Below are positions 25,961 through 34,637 of a DNA stretch of 64,000 nt, piece by piece. The DNA lies in the NCBI GenBank assembly GCA_003339645.1, contig QNUV01000099.1, positions 1-64,000 on the forward strand, given 5' to 3'. The stretch is from Microbacterium arborescens (GTDB lineage Bacteria; Actinomycetota; Actinomycetes; Actinomycetales; Microbacteriaceae). The position numbers and the translations under genes were made by a program. The stretch's first letter is position 1. Each line of letters starts with the position of its first letter. Under the pieces are notes generated by a model that ran no database searches, was not told the DNA's origin, and saw only the letters and a program-made list of their open reading frames with translations.

Positions 25961-27607
25961 TCATGAGAGCGTCAGGCGTGCCCGTGGCTCCTCGGGCGGC
26001 ACAGCGGCCAGGAGCCGCCGGGTGTACTCGTCCGACGGCTCGGCGAAGATGCGCCGGGCAGGGGCCGACTCGACGACCTTGCCGTCCCGCAGCACGACCA
26101 CGTCGTGACTCATCTGCTGCACGATCGCGAGGTCGTGGGCGATGAAGAGGTACGTCAGTCCCAGCTCGCTCTGCAGGTCGCGCAAAAGGTCGAGCACGTG
26201 CGCCTGCACAGACACGTCGAGCGACGCCGTCGCCTCGTCGAGGATCATCAGCTCCGGTTCGAGGGCGAGGGCGCGAGCGATCGAGATGCGCTGACGCTGC
26301 CCGCCCGACAGCTCGTGCGGGAACCGGGTAGCGAACGCCGCGGGAAGACCGACCATGTCGAGCAGTTCTGCGGTGCGCCGCTCTCGCGCGGCGGCGGTCG
26401 GCCCGCCGAGCCGGTGCACGGCGAGCGGCTCGATGATGGCGTCGCCGACGCTCCGCCGAGGGTCGAGCGAGGCGAACGGGTCTTGGAAGACCATGGAGAT
26501 CCGCCGGCGGTCGCGCCGCCCGGAGCGCAGAACGTCGCGTCCGGCGAGCGTCGCGGTGCCCGAGTCGGGTCGCACGAGACCCGTCAGCGCATTCGCGATC
26601 GTCGATTTGCCCGACCCCGACTCGCCCACGAGAGCCGTCGTGCAGCCGCGCCGCACCGAGAACGACACCCCGTCGACGGCGTGGATGGTACGGCGTCCGG
26701 TGGGAGTCGGAATCGTGAACGACACATCGAGATCCGTCACCTCGAGAAGGGACTCGGATGCCGCGGGCTCGGGCGGACCGGCATCGGCCACGATCCGCGG
26801 CCGCGCGCGGAGCAGCTCGCGCGTGTAGTCGTCTTCAGGGGCGGCGTAGACGTCTTCGACGGGTCGGTGCTCGCGGGTCCGTCCCTCGCGCAGCACGAGG
26901 ACGTCGTCGGCCACTTGCCCGATGACGCCGAGGTCGTGGCTGATCCACACCACGGCGGTACCGCGCTCGTTCTGGAGCTCGCGCACGAGGTCGATGATCT
27001 GGGCCTGTGTGGTGACGTCGAGGGCGGTCGTCGGCTCGTCGGCGATCAGGAGCGCCGGATCGCAGGCGAGCGCGATGGCGATCATCGCGCGCTGACGCTG
27101 CCCACCGGAGAACTGGTGCGGGTAGGCGTCGACACGCTCGTCGGGTCGGGGCAGGCCGACGGCGTCGAGCAGGTCGATCGCACGCGTGCGCGCCGCGCGG
27201 CGGGACAGACGGCGATGGGTCTCGAGCGACTCGGTGATCTGCCGACCCACGGTCAGGAACGGGTTGAGCGACGTCGACGGGTCCTGGAAGACGAAACCGA
27301 CGCGGTCGCCGTGCACGCTGCGCAGCGTGCGCTCGGATGCGCCCACCAGCTCCACGCCCGCGGCATCGATGCTGCCGTCATCGTTCCGGCGGCGCAGCAC
27401 GCTCGATCCGCTGACGCGGGCCCCCGGGGCGTCGATGAGTCCGGTCGCCGCCAGCACCGACATCGTCTTGCCCGACCCCGACTCGCCCACGATGCCGAGC
27501 GTCTGGCCGGCGATGACGTCGAAGCCGAGGCCGTGAACGATCTCCTTCGTTCCGATGGCCACGCGCAGATCGCGCACCGAGAGCACCGGGTGAGCAGCGG
27601 CGGTCAT
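25961..27607 (-). CDS. Fused dual-ATPase peptide ABC transporter ATP-binding protein
   Basis: A 548-aa protein joining DppD- and DppF-type ATPases in one chain. The first Walker A is GESGSGKT at about 41-48 with signature FSGGQRQR near 166. A linker follows at 262-288. The second Walker A is GESGSGKS near 328-335, with signature LSGGQRQR near 433. Both Walker B motifs (LLIADEP, LMILDEA) are intact. This is a genuine fusion, not a frameshift: the frame is continuous and each half is complete. ATG at 27607 overlaps the upstream permease stop by 4 nt. Confidence 0.92.
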   Translation of the reverse strand: MTAAAHPVLSVRDLRVAIGTKEIVHGLGFDVIAGQTLGIVGESGSGKTMSVLAATGLIDAPGARVSGSSVLRRRNDDGSIDAAGVELVGASERTLRSVHGDRVGFVFQDPSTSLNPFLTVGRQITESLETHRRLSRRAARTRAIDLLDAVGLPRPDERVDAYPHQFSGGQRQRAMIAIALACDPALLIADEPTTALDVTTQAQIIDLVRELQNERGTAVVWISHDLGVIGQVADDVLVLREGRTREHRPVEDVYAAPEDDYTRELLRARPRIVADAGPPEPAASESLLEVTDLDVSFTIPTPTGRRTIHAVDGVSFSVRRGCTTALVGESGSGKSTIANALTGLVRPDSGTATLAGRDVLRSGRRDRRRISMVFQDPFASLDPRRSVGDAIIEPLAVHRLGGPTAAARERRTAELLDMVGLPAAFATRFPHELSGGQRQRISIARALALEPELMILDEATASLDVSVQAHVLDLLRDLQSELGLTYLFIAHDLAIVQQMSHDVVVLRDGKVVESAPARRIFAEPSDEYTRRLLAAVPPEEPRARLTLS

Positions 27608-28521
27608 CGCGCCCTCCTCGCTTCGATCAGGGTCCGCTGACGCGGATCGAGGATGTCGCGCAGGCCGTCGCCCACGAGGTTGAAGGCGAGCGCCGTGACG
27701 AAGATCGCGGCCCCCGGGAAGACGCTCATCCACCAGGCCTGGCCGAGGAAGCCCTGCGCGGTGAACAGCATCCCTCCCCACGATGGCGCCGGAGGCTGCA
27801 CCCCGAGCCCGAGGAACGACAGCGCCGCCTCGGAGAGGATCGCGAAGGCGAGCGACAGCGACGTCTGAACGACGACGGGACCGGCGATGTTGGGAAGCAC
27901 ATGGCGGGTGAGGATCCACCACCCGGGCGTCCCCATCGTCTGCGACACCTGAACGAACGCAGAGGTGCGCACCGACAGCGCGCTGGCTCGGGCCACCCGC
28001 GCGAAGATCGGGGTGTAGACGATGCCGATCGCGATCGTCGTCGTCACCTGGCCCGGCTGGAAGATCGCGACGATCGCGAGCGCGAGCAGCAGCACCGGAA
28101 ACGCGAACATCACGTCGACGACCCGCATGAGGGCGGCATCCACCCACCCGCCGCGGTAACCCGCGACGGCGCCTATCGCGAGGCCGAGGACGAGGGCGAA
28201 CAGCACGGCGACCACCGCGATCGTGAGCGAGGTCGACCCCGCCACGAGCACGCGCGAGAGGACGTCGCGACCGAGTTCATCGGTGCCGAACCAGTGGTCG
28301 GGGCCGGGGGGCTGCAACGCGCGCGAGACGTCGATGTCGTTGATGCCGAAGGGGGCGATCCAGCCCGACAGCACCGAGAGCAGCACGATGGCGAACAGGC
28401 CGGCACCACTGACCACCGTCGTCGGGTTGGACAGCAACAGACGCCAGGCGGGCGTGCGGCCGCGGTCGGCGACGGCGGGTGCCGTGGCGGGCTCGGGGGT
28501 GGCGGAGGCATCGATGGTCAT
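27604..28521 (-). CDS. Peptide ABC transporter permease, DppC-type (second operon)
   Basis: A 305-aa DppC-type permease. A Pro/Ala-rich cytoplasmic N-terminus precedes helix 1 ('VVSGAGLFAIVLLSVLSGWI'). The hallmark PPGPDHWFGTDELGRDVLSR follows it, and the EAA loop region 'SQTMGTPGWWILTRHVLPNI' contacts the ATPase. It is coupled at both ends by ATGA overlaps with the DppB-type permease and the fused ATPase. Confidence 0.9.
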   Translation of the reverse strand: MTIDASATPEPATAPAVADRGRTPAWRLLLSNPTTVVSGAGLFAIVLLSVLSGWIAPFGINDIDVSRALQPPGPDHWFGTDELGRDVLSRVLVAGSTSLTIAVVAVLFALVLGLAIGAVAGYRGGWVDAALMRVVDVMFAFPVLLLALAIVAIFQPGQVTTTIAIGIVYTPIFARVARASALSVRTSAFVQVSQTMGTPGWWILTRHVLPNIAGPVVVQTSLSLAFAILSEAALSFLGLGVQPPAPSWGGMLFTAQGFLGQAWWMSVFPGAAIFVTALAFNLVGDGLRDILDPRQRTLIEARRAR

Positions 28522-29483
28522 GAGACTCGGATCCTCGGGTCGGCGATCGCGTAGAGCACGTCCACGATGAGGTTGACGGCGATGAACATCACGGCCACCA
28601 GCAGGACGGCTCCCTGGATGAGCGGATAATCGCGGGCAGCCACGGCTTCGAAGACGAGACGTCCGAGACCCGGCCAGGCGAAGACGACTTCGACCACGAC
28701 GACTCCGCCGAGGATCGTCGCGAGCTGGATACCGGCGATCGTCAGAACCGGCACCAAGGCTCCGCGCACGATATGCCGGAATGTCACGACCCGGCGCGGA
28801 AGCCCCTTCGATACCGCGGTGCGGACGTATCCTGCCGACGCCACGTCGATGACGGCCGCTCGGATGTAGCGGGTCATGATCGCCCCCGCGACCAGGCCGA
28901 CGGTGAGCCCCGGTAGGAACACCTGTCGCAGCCATCCGCCGGGATCCGTTCCGAAGGCGACGTAGCCGCTCGCCGGCAGCCAGCCGAGCGTCACGGAGAA
29001 CAGCGAGATGAGCAGCATCCCGAGCCAGAAGTCCGGGATCGAGACGCCGAATTGACTGGTGAGCCGCACGATGACATCACTCACGCGTCCTTCGCGCAGC
29101 GCCGAGTGGATTCCCGCGGGGACGGCCAGGACGAGGGCGATGACGAGACCCACCAGAGCCAGCGAGACCGTCGCGGGCAGGCGGTCGAGCAGCGTTACGG
29201 TCACCGGCTGCCCGTTGCGGAAGCTCACCCCGAGGTCACCCGTGACGGCGCTGCCGAGGTAGCCGAAGAACTGTTCCCACAGGGGGCGATCGAGGCCGGA
29301 TGCCGCGCGCAGGGCCTCGTAGGCCTCGGGCGTGTACCGCGTGCCGAGGGCCAGGCGCACCGGGTCGCCCGGCACGAGCTGGATGAGGGCGAAGACGACG
29401 ACGGCGACCCCGAGCAGCACGAGCGCCGACGAGAGCAGGCGCACGCCGAGGAACCGGGCGATACGCGCGGGGCTGATTCTCAT
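28518..29483 (-). CDS. Peptide ABC transporter permease, DppB-type (second operon)
   Basis: A 321-aa DppB-type permease beginning MRISPARIARFLGVRLLSSA, with the characteristic VPGDPVRLALGTRYTPE after helix 1 and 'LFSVTLGWLPASGYV' in the periplasmic loop. ATG at 29483 has AGAGGAGG 5 nt upstream, which excludes the longer upstream frame. It follows the binding-protein gene by 43 nt. Confidence 0.9.
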   Translation of the reverse strand: MRISPARIARFLGVRLLSSALVLLGVAVVVFALIQLVPGDPVRLALGTRYTPEAYEALRAASGLDRPLWEQFFGYLGSAVTGDLGVSFRNGQPVTVTLLDRLPATVSLALVGLVIALVLAVPAGIHSALREGRVSDVIVRLTSQFGVSIPDFWLGMLLISLFSVTLGWLPASGYVAFGTDPGGWLRQVFLPGLTVGLVAGAIMTRYIRAAVIDVASAGYVRTAVSKGLPRRVVTFRHIVRGALVPVLTIAGIQLATILGGVVVVEVVFAWPGLGRLVFEAVAARDYPLIQGAVLLVAVMFIAVNLIVDVLYAIADPRIRVS

Positions 29484-29526
29484 GAGGCCTCCTCTCGGAC
29501 GGACCGTGCTGCTCGAGGTCGTCACC

Positions 29527-31053
29527 TCAGTCGCCGATCGATGCGTCGTCGAACCGGATGGCGCGGTCGGCACGCGTCTCGTAGCCCGAGACCTGCGGCG
29601 ACCACACCTGGATGACCGACGGGTTGTAGAGGTAGATGTAGCTGGCCTCGTCGGCGATGATCGTCGCGGCCTGGGCGTAGAGGCCCTTGCGCGCGTCCTG
29701 GTCGACCTCGACGCGAGCGGCGTCGAGCAGTCCGTCGACCTCGCTGTTGGAGTACCTCTGCGCGTTGCTGGCCCCGTCGGTGTGGTGCTGCGAATAGTAG
29801 AAGTCGTCGGGGTCGATGTTGCCGAGCCAGCCCATCATGAGCATGTCGAAGTTTCCGGAGTTCTGCTCGTCGAGCCAGGTAGAGAAGTCGGGCTGGCGGA
29901 TCTGCACGTCGATGCCGAGCGGCTCGAGGTTCGCGGCGATGATCTGCGCGGCCGTGACGGTCTCGGGATAGTCCGACGTCGCGAGCAGGTCGAGCGTTCC
30001 GCCGGTGAAGCCGGCCTCGTCGAGCAGCCCGCGAGCGGTGTCGAGGTCGGTCGAGTACCGGTCGTAGGAGGTGTACCAGACGCTCTGCTCGGGGATCGCG
30101 AGCTGGTTCTGCGCGGCGGTTCCGTAGCTGACCGCCTGGACGATCGCGTCCCGATCGATCGCATACGCGATCGCCTGCCGCACCCGCACGTCGCTCCACG
30201 GTCCCCGCGCTTCATTCAGGGCCAGGTACCAGTAGTCGCTCGAGGGGGTGAGGCCGAGCTGCACGGCGTCGTCGCCCTGCAGGTCGGAGACCTGCTGCGT
30301 CGGCACGACATCGGTCCATTGGATGTCTCCGGCGCGAAGTGCGGCGAGAGCCGTGGCCGGCTCCGAGATGAAGCGGAACTCGACACCGCCGAGCTCGGGT
30401 GCACCACCCCAGTAGTCCTCGTTGGCGGCGAGTTCGATGCGGTCGCCGGCCGTGTAGCTCGCGACCGAGAAAGGCCCGGTGCCGATCGGCGCGGTGGTGA
30501 TGTCGCCCGACTCGACGTTCTCCTTCTTCACGATCGCCATGCCCTTGAAGCCGCCGAGGTTGCTCAGCAGGTTCGGCGTGGGCTGCGAGACGGTGATGAC
30601 GACGGTGTCGTCGTCGGGAGCGGTGACGTCGGTGACCGCGCTGAACTTCCACGCGTTGGCGAGTTCTTCGTCGACGATGCGGTCGTAGGAGTAGACGACA
30701 TCCGCACTCGTGAAGTCGGAGCCGTCGTGGAAGGTGACGCCGTCGCGCAGATCGAAGGTCCATGTCAGCTGGTCATCGCTGACTTCCCAGCTCTCGGCGA
30801 GGGCGGGCTGCATCTCGAGATTCTCGTCGGGGGCGACGAGTGTGTCGAAGACGTTCTCGAGCACCTCGAACGCGAAGTACGAGCTCGTGCGATGGGGGTC
30901 GAGCTGGTCGGGTTCACCGCCGATGGCCGCGACGAGGACGTCGCCTTCGACGCCGGCGGCGCCGTCGATATCGACGCCTTCGCCCGCGGAGCAACCGGCC
31001 AGGGTGAGCGCCGCGACGAGGGTCACGGCGCCGAATGCGGTGCGCTTGTTCAT
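29527..31053 (-). CDS. Peptide ABC transporter substrate-binding lipoprotein (second operon)
   Basis: A 508-aa SBP family 5 lipoprotein. Its signal MNKRTAFGAVTLVAALTLAG ends at the lipobox Cys (LAGCSAGEG). The family signature 'TWTFDLRDGVTFHDGSDFTS' follows, and the closing lobe carries 'RQAIAYAIDRDAIVQAVSYG'. It heads the transporter operon and is divergent from a DUF1028 gene. The link suggests uptake of peptides or a DUF1028-related metabolite, but the ligand is unknown. Confidence 0.9.
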   Translation of the reverse strand: MNKRTAFGAVTLVAALTLAGCSAGEGVDIDGAAGVEGDVLVAAIGGEPDQLDPHRTSSYFAFEVLENVFDTLVAPDENLEMQPALAESWEVSDDQLTWTFDLRDGVTFHDGSDFTSADVVYSYDRIVDEELANAWKFSAVTDVTAPDDDTVVITVSQPTPNLLSNLGGFKGMAIVKKENVESGDITTAPIGTGPFSVASYTAGDRIELAANEDYWGGAPELGGVEFRFISEPATALAALRAGDIQWTDVVPTQQVSDLQGDDAVQLGLTPSSDYWYLALNEARGPWSDVRVRQAIAYAIDRDAIVQAVSYGTAAQNQLAIPEQSVWYTSYDRYSTDLDTARGLLDEAGFTGGTLDLLATSDYPETVTAAQIIAANLEPLGIDVQIRQPDFSTWLDEQNSGNFDMLMMGWLGNIDPDDFYYSQHHTDGASNAQRYSNSEVDGLLDAARVEVDQDARKGLYAQAATIIADEASYIYLYNPSVIQVWSPQVSGYETRADRAIRFDDASIGD

Positions 31054-31095
31054 GGTCTGCCTATCGGGTCATCGGTCGGGGCATCATCGCTGGTG

Positions 31096-31111
31096 CATCA
31101 TTTTGATGATG
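31096..31111. promoter_or_regulatory. Operator-like dyad between SBP and DUF1028 genes
   Basis: CATCAT-TTTG-ATGATG is a perfect 6-bp dyad, flanked by additional CATCAT copies (31082, 31111 region). It lies in the divergent promoter region and could be bound by the nearby XRE-cupin regulator. Confidence 0.4.
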
Positions 31112-31203
31112 ATTCGATCAGTATGTGCCACCATGAGGGAGGGCGACAAGCGCACGCCCAACTCGAAACAGAATCTTCACAATCGCCCCGCGAGAGGAAT
31201 CGC

Positions 31204-31872
31204 ATGACCTTCACCGTCCTGGCACGCGATGGTCGTACGGACCTGATCGGCGCTGCCACGGCGAGCAAGTCGCTCGCCGTGGGCAACGCCGTCATCGATG
31301 TGCGGCGGGGTGTCGGCGCGGCGGCGAGCCAGGCATGGACCAATCGGGCGCTGCGGGGCCGACTTCTCGACGCGGTCGCGTCGGGATCCGCAGCGGATGC
31401 CGTCGCACTCATCCCCCGCTGGGACGACGAGCCGGCACTGCGCCAGGCCGCCGTCCTGCCGGCGGCGGGCGCGGGGGCAGCGCACACGGGTGCGGACACG
31501 TCGCCGTGGAGCGGCCACCTCGTCGAGAGCGACCTGATCGTCGCCGGCAACCTGCTGACGGGCGAAGACGTGCTCGGCGCCATGCGAGACGCATGGCTGG
31601 CTGGCGACGAAGACCCGACGATCACGCCCGCCCCCGATGCGGCCGCTTTCGCTGCGCGCCTCGTCGCCGTCCTCGCGGCGGGTGAAGCGCAGGGCGGCGA
31701 TCGCCGGGGACGCCAGAGCGCCGCGGTCATGGTGACGTCGTCGGGTGTCGCCGGCGACGCGTGGGTCGACCTCCGGGTCGACGACCACGACGACCCGCTC
31801 GCGGAACTCCGCCGGCTCGTGGAGCTGCGCGCGAGCGATCTGCGCCTGGATCTCAGCGCTCGAAAGGCGTGA
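31204..31872 (+). CDS. DUF1028 domain-containing protein
   Basis: A 222-aa DUF1028 protein with the Ntn-hydrolase-like layout of the family: TFTVLARDG, then 'GAAASQAWTNRALRGRLLDA', and HLVESDLIVAGNLLTGEDV. It has no signal peptide. Family function is unproven; relatives are thought to be amidase-like. GAGAGGAAT precedes the ATG. It is divergent from the peptide importer and overlaps the 3' end of the regulator by 20 nt, convergent. The three genes look like one functional unit. Confidence 0.82.
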   Translation: MTFTVLARDGRTDLIGAATASKSLAVGNAVIDVRRGVGAAASQAWTNRALRGRLLDAVASGSAADAVALIPRWDDEPALRQAAVLPAAGAGAAHTGADTSPWSGHLVESDLIVAGNLLTGEDVLGAMRDAWLAGDEDPTITPAPDAAAFAARLVAVLAAGEAQGGDRRGRQSAAVMVTSSGVAGDAWVDLRVDDHDDPLAELRRLVELRASDLRLDLSARKA

Positions 31873-32455
31873 CGGCGCCGAGTACGACCGTGACGTCGTC
31901 GTGGCCGTTGGCCCACCAGTGCGCCTCGGAGCAGCCGTAGGTCACCGTGTCGCCGGTTTCGAGCCGCACGCGACGCTCGCCCTGCGCGACGATGAGCACC
32001 CCGCGCTCGACCGTGACGGTCTCGGTGCCGATGTGGCGGAACGGACGGCTTTCATTGCTGAATCCGACCGGTAGGGTCGACCGGATCAGCTGGAGCATCG
32101 ATTCGCCCCGCGGCGTCAGCAGCTCGCGGACCGACTGCTGATCGGCGGGGATATCGGCGATCGGCGGCATCCGGTGCCCCTGGCCGGCGGCCACGACGGC
32201 GAGCTCCCCCGCCGGCTCGTCGAGCAACTGGCCGACCGGCACACCGAGGGCACCCGCGAGTCGATGGATCGACTGGAGCGACGGATTGCCCATTCCGCGC
32301 TCGAGCTGGCTGACGAGCCCGAAGCTCACTCCCGCCTTCTCCGCGAGGGCGTGCACGCTCAGCCCGAGGCGCTTACGCGAGTCACGGACGGTCGCGCCGA
32401 GAGCGCGCACCGCTTGGGCTTCGTCGGTCTCGGGAGGGCGCGTCACGCCTGTCAC
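31853..32455 (-). CDS. XRE-family regulator with cupin domain
   Basis: A 200-aa two-domain regulator. The N-terminal XRE helix-turn-helix is at about 20-75 ('SVHALAEKAGVSFGLVSQLE', then GNPSLQSIHRLAGALGVPVG). A C-terminal cupin at about 125-195 has RHIGTETVTVERGVLIV and the barrel-closing LETGDTVTYGCSEAHWWAN. The cupin would bind a small ligand. The position beside the importer and DUF1028 gene suggests it controls them. Confidence 0.9.
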   Translation of the reverse strand: MTGVTRPPETDEAQAVRALGATVRDSRKRLGLSVHALAEKAGVSFGLVSQLERGMGNPSLQSIHRLAGALGVPVGQLLDEPAGELAVVAAGQGHRMPPIADIPADQQSVRELLTPRGESMLQLIRSTLPVGFSNESRPFRHIGTETVTVERGVLIVAQGERRVRLETGDTVTYGCSEAHWWANGHDDVTVVLGAVTPFER

Positions 32456-32495
32456 CCTACCGGCGACGACACCATGCGCCGGTGTGCATCACGAC

Positions 32496-32531
32496 GACAG
32501 GGCGCCCGACCGTGTGGTCGGGCGCCCTGTC
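32496..32531 (-). terminator. Terminator after the FMN reductase gene
   Basis: A 15-bp perfect stem (32496-32510 with 32517-32531), 6-nt loop, just beyond the reductase stop. There is no T-run. Confidence 0.75.
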
Positions 32532-32547
32532 GAGAGGGGTCTGCTGA

Positions 32548-33114
32548 TCAGCTGGCGGCAGCGAGGTTCTTCGCGACGTGCGCGTGCACGGCCTTCAGCC
32601 ACGAGAGCAGGAACTCTGACGTCGACTCGTTGGTGACGGTGCCGTCGTCGTCGATCAGCCCCTCGGTGAGCTGCAGGTAGCCCTCGGGCTGCGAGAGCTC
32701 GGGCGACGCGAGGAACGAGAGGATCGAGCGCAGGTGCTGCTGCGCGACGGCGGTACCCACCGCGCCGATGGAGATGCCGATGACAGCGGACGGCTTGCCG
32801 GCGAAGCTGTTGTCGCCCCACGGACGGCTCGCGGTGTCGAGAGCGTTCTTCAGGACGCCGGGCACCGAGCGGTTGTACTCGGGGGTGACGATGATGACGC
32901 CGTCGGCCTTCTCGACCGCAGCCTTGAACTCGGCAGCCTCGGCGGGAATCGACGCGTCGTTGTCAGCCGAGTAGAAGGGCAGCGGTGCGATCGGGATCTC
33001 GGTGAGCTCGAGCCCGGCCTGCGGGGCCAGCTTGGTGAGCGCCTTCGCCAGACGACGGTTGATCGAGGTCGACGAGATGCTGCCGACGATGACGCCGACG
33101 TTGTAGGTGGTCAT
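32548..33114 (-). CDS. NADPH-dependent FMN reductase family protein
   Basis: A 188-aa flavodoxin-like reductase. The phosphate loop is VGSISSTSINRRLAKAL, the flavin contact is VTPEYNRSVPGVLKNALD, and AVIGISIGAVGTAVAQQHLR follows. Such enzymes reduce quinones, chromate or azo dyes with NAD(P)H and FMN. ATG at 33114 is preceded by GGGAGG. Monocistronic with a strong terminator. It is separated by about 100 nt from the next minus-strand gene end. Confidence 0.88.
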   Translation of the reverse strand: MTTYNVGVIVGSISSTSINRRLAKALTKLAPQAGLELTEIPIAPLPFYSADNDASIPAEAAEFKAAVEKADGVIIVTPEYNRSVPGVLKNALDTASRPWGDNSFAGKPSAVIGISIGAVGTAVAQQHLRSILSFLASPELSQPEGYLQLTEGLIDDDGTVTNESTSEFLLSWLKAVHAHVAKNLAAAS

Positions 33115-33216
33115 GGACGAAACCTCCCGGGGGATCGATTCAGTTGCATGCATTCTACGCCCCCTCGCCGACCGGCTCGCGACGCGCACGGCTGCCACCG
33201 TACGCGCCCGGATCCG

Positions 33217-34572
33217 TCAGAGCGAGAACGGCACGACGAGCGCAGCCCAGGCGAGGAACGGCCCGATCAGCACGATGACCCCGGAGTACCGCAGAATCCG
33301 CTGGTAGAACGCGGGCGGGTCGACGTTCTGGGCGTTCGCGAGGACGAGCGCGCCATTGGTCGAGAACGGCGAGACGTCGACGACCTTCGCGGCGATCGCG
33401 ACCGCAGAGATCGCCATCCCGCCGGCGACGGGGCTGTCCTGGATGAGCGGGAGGAGCATCGGGATCGAGATCGCGATGACCGCCGTCGACGAGGCGAACG
33501 CCGAGACGACACCGGCCATGACGCAGAGCACGAGCACCCCGATGAGGGGCGAACCGAGGCTGCCGATGCCGTTCGCGACCCACTCGATCGCGCCGGCTTC
33601 TTCGACGATGCTGATGTAGGTGATCATGCCGGCGACGAGGAGGATGGTCGACCAGCTGATGCCCTCGACCGCCGCGGTGAGGTGCTTCTTCTCGATGAAG
33701 GCGATCAGGGTGCCGGCGACGAGCGCGAGGATGCCGATGTCGAGGTGGAACACCATGGCCCCGACGGCCAGCCCCAGCAGGGCGAGCAGCGTCAGAACCT
33801 GAGCCGGCGTCGTCCGCACGCGAGGGGTCTGGAGCGTCTGTGTGAGAGTGAGGACCGAGCCCTGCTCGGCGCCACCGACGGAGATGTTCCCCGTTGCGGG
33901 CACGCGGGGTCCGGGCACCGCGCCGCCATCACCGGTGCTGCTGTCCGCAGCGCCCGGGTACGCTCCCCCGCGAAGCCGGTTCTTCCACGAGAAGAACAAC
34001 TGCGTCAGGATCGCGATCAGCGTCGAGTAGACGAACGCCGTCACGAACAGCACCATGGGCGAGAAGCCCGGGGTGTCGCCCACCATGCCGCTGACGAGCA
34101 GGCCGAGCACCGAGATCGGCGAGAGCGAACCCGCCAGCGCTCCGTAGACGACGGTCATTCCCACCGGCAGCGGGTCGAGGCCGTGCTTGGCGGCGAAGCT
34201 GAGCGCGACGGGGGCGACGAGGGCGACGGCGGCCGGCGGGAACGTGCCCATGGCCGTGAGGATCGCGGCGACCCCGAACAGCACCCACGGCACCAGCGCC
34301 GTCCGGCCCCGCACGAGGCGGACGCCGCGGTCGACGATGAGGTCGACGGTGCCGTTGAGCTTCGCGACGGCGAACAGATAAGTGACGCCGACGATCGTGA
34401 GGAAGAGGTCGGCGGGGAAGCCCGCGAGCATCTGCTTCTCGTCGAGGCCGAGCACGAGCGTTCCGACGAGGAAGGTGCCGATGAATCCGAGGATGCCGAT
34501 GTTGATCGGCCGCACGGTGGCGATGATGACCATCGCGAACAACGCGAGTATCGAGATGAGTTCTGGTGACAT
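33217..34572 (-). CDS. SLC13/MatC-type carboxylate transporter
   Basis: A 451-aa membrane protein with about 11-12 helices. The N-terminal half matches the MatC/dicarboxylate carrier type ('SPELISILALFAMVIIATVR', MGTFPPAAVALVAPVALSFA). A central Gly/Pro/Ser-rich cytoplasmic linker follows at about 205-240. The C-terminal half carries 'AFASSTAVIAISIPMLLPLI' and 'SPFSTNGALVLANAQNV', like Na+/dicarboxylate symporters. It follows the PrpF-type isomerase gene by 65 nt, so it probably imports a di- or tricarboxylate used by that enzyme. Confidence 0.85.
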   Translation of the reverse strand: MSPELISILALFAMVIIATVRPINIGILGFIGTFLVGTLVLGLDEKQMLAGFPADLFLTIVGVTYLFAVAKLNGTVDLIVDRGVRLVRGRTALVPWVLFGVAAILTAMGTFPPAAVALVAPVALSFAAKHGLDPLPVGMTVVYGALAGSLSPISVLGLLVSGMVGDTPGFSPMVLFVTAFVYSTLIAILTQLFFSWKNRLRGGAYPGAADSSTGDGGAVPGPRVPATGNISVGGAEQGSVLTLTQTLQTPRVRTTPAQVLTLLALLGLAVGAMVFHLDIGILALVAGTLIAFIEKKHLTAAVEGISWSTILLVAGMITYISIVEEAGAIEWVANGIGSLGSPLIGVLVLCVMAGVVSAFASSTAVIAISIPMLLPLIQDSPVAGGMAISAVAIAAKVVDVSPFSTNGALVLANAQNVDPPAFYQRILRYSGVIVLIGPFLAWAALVVPFSL

Positions 34573-34637
34573 CGTTGTCTCCCAACGGGGGTTGGCGGCA
34601 GCCGGCTGCGCCTCGGCGAGGCCGGCCGCCTATCTGA

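Noticed and set aside
25961-27607. Frameshift or misassembly joining two ATPase genes
   Set aside because: The frame is continuous, both nucleotide-binding domains are complete and the linker is clean; such fusions are common in peptide importers.
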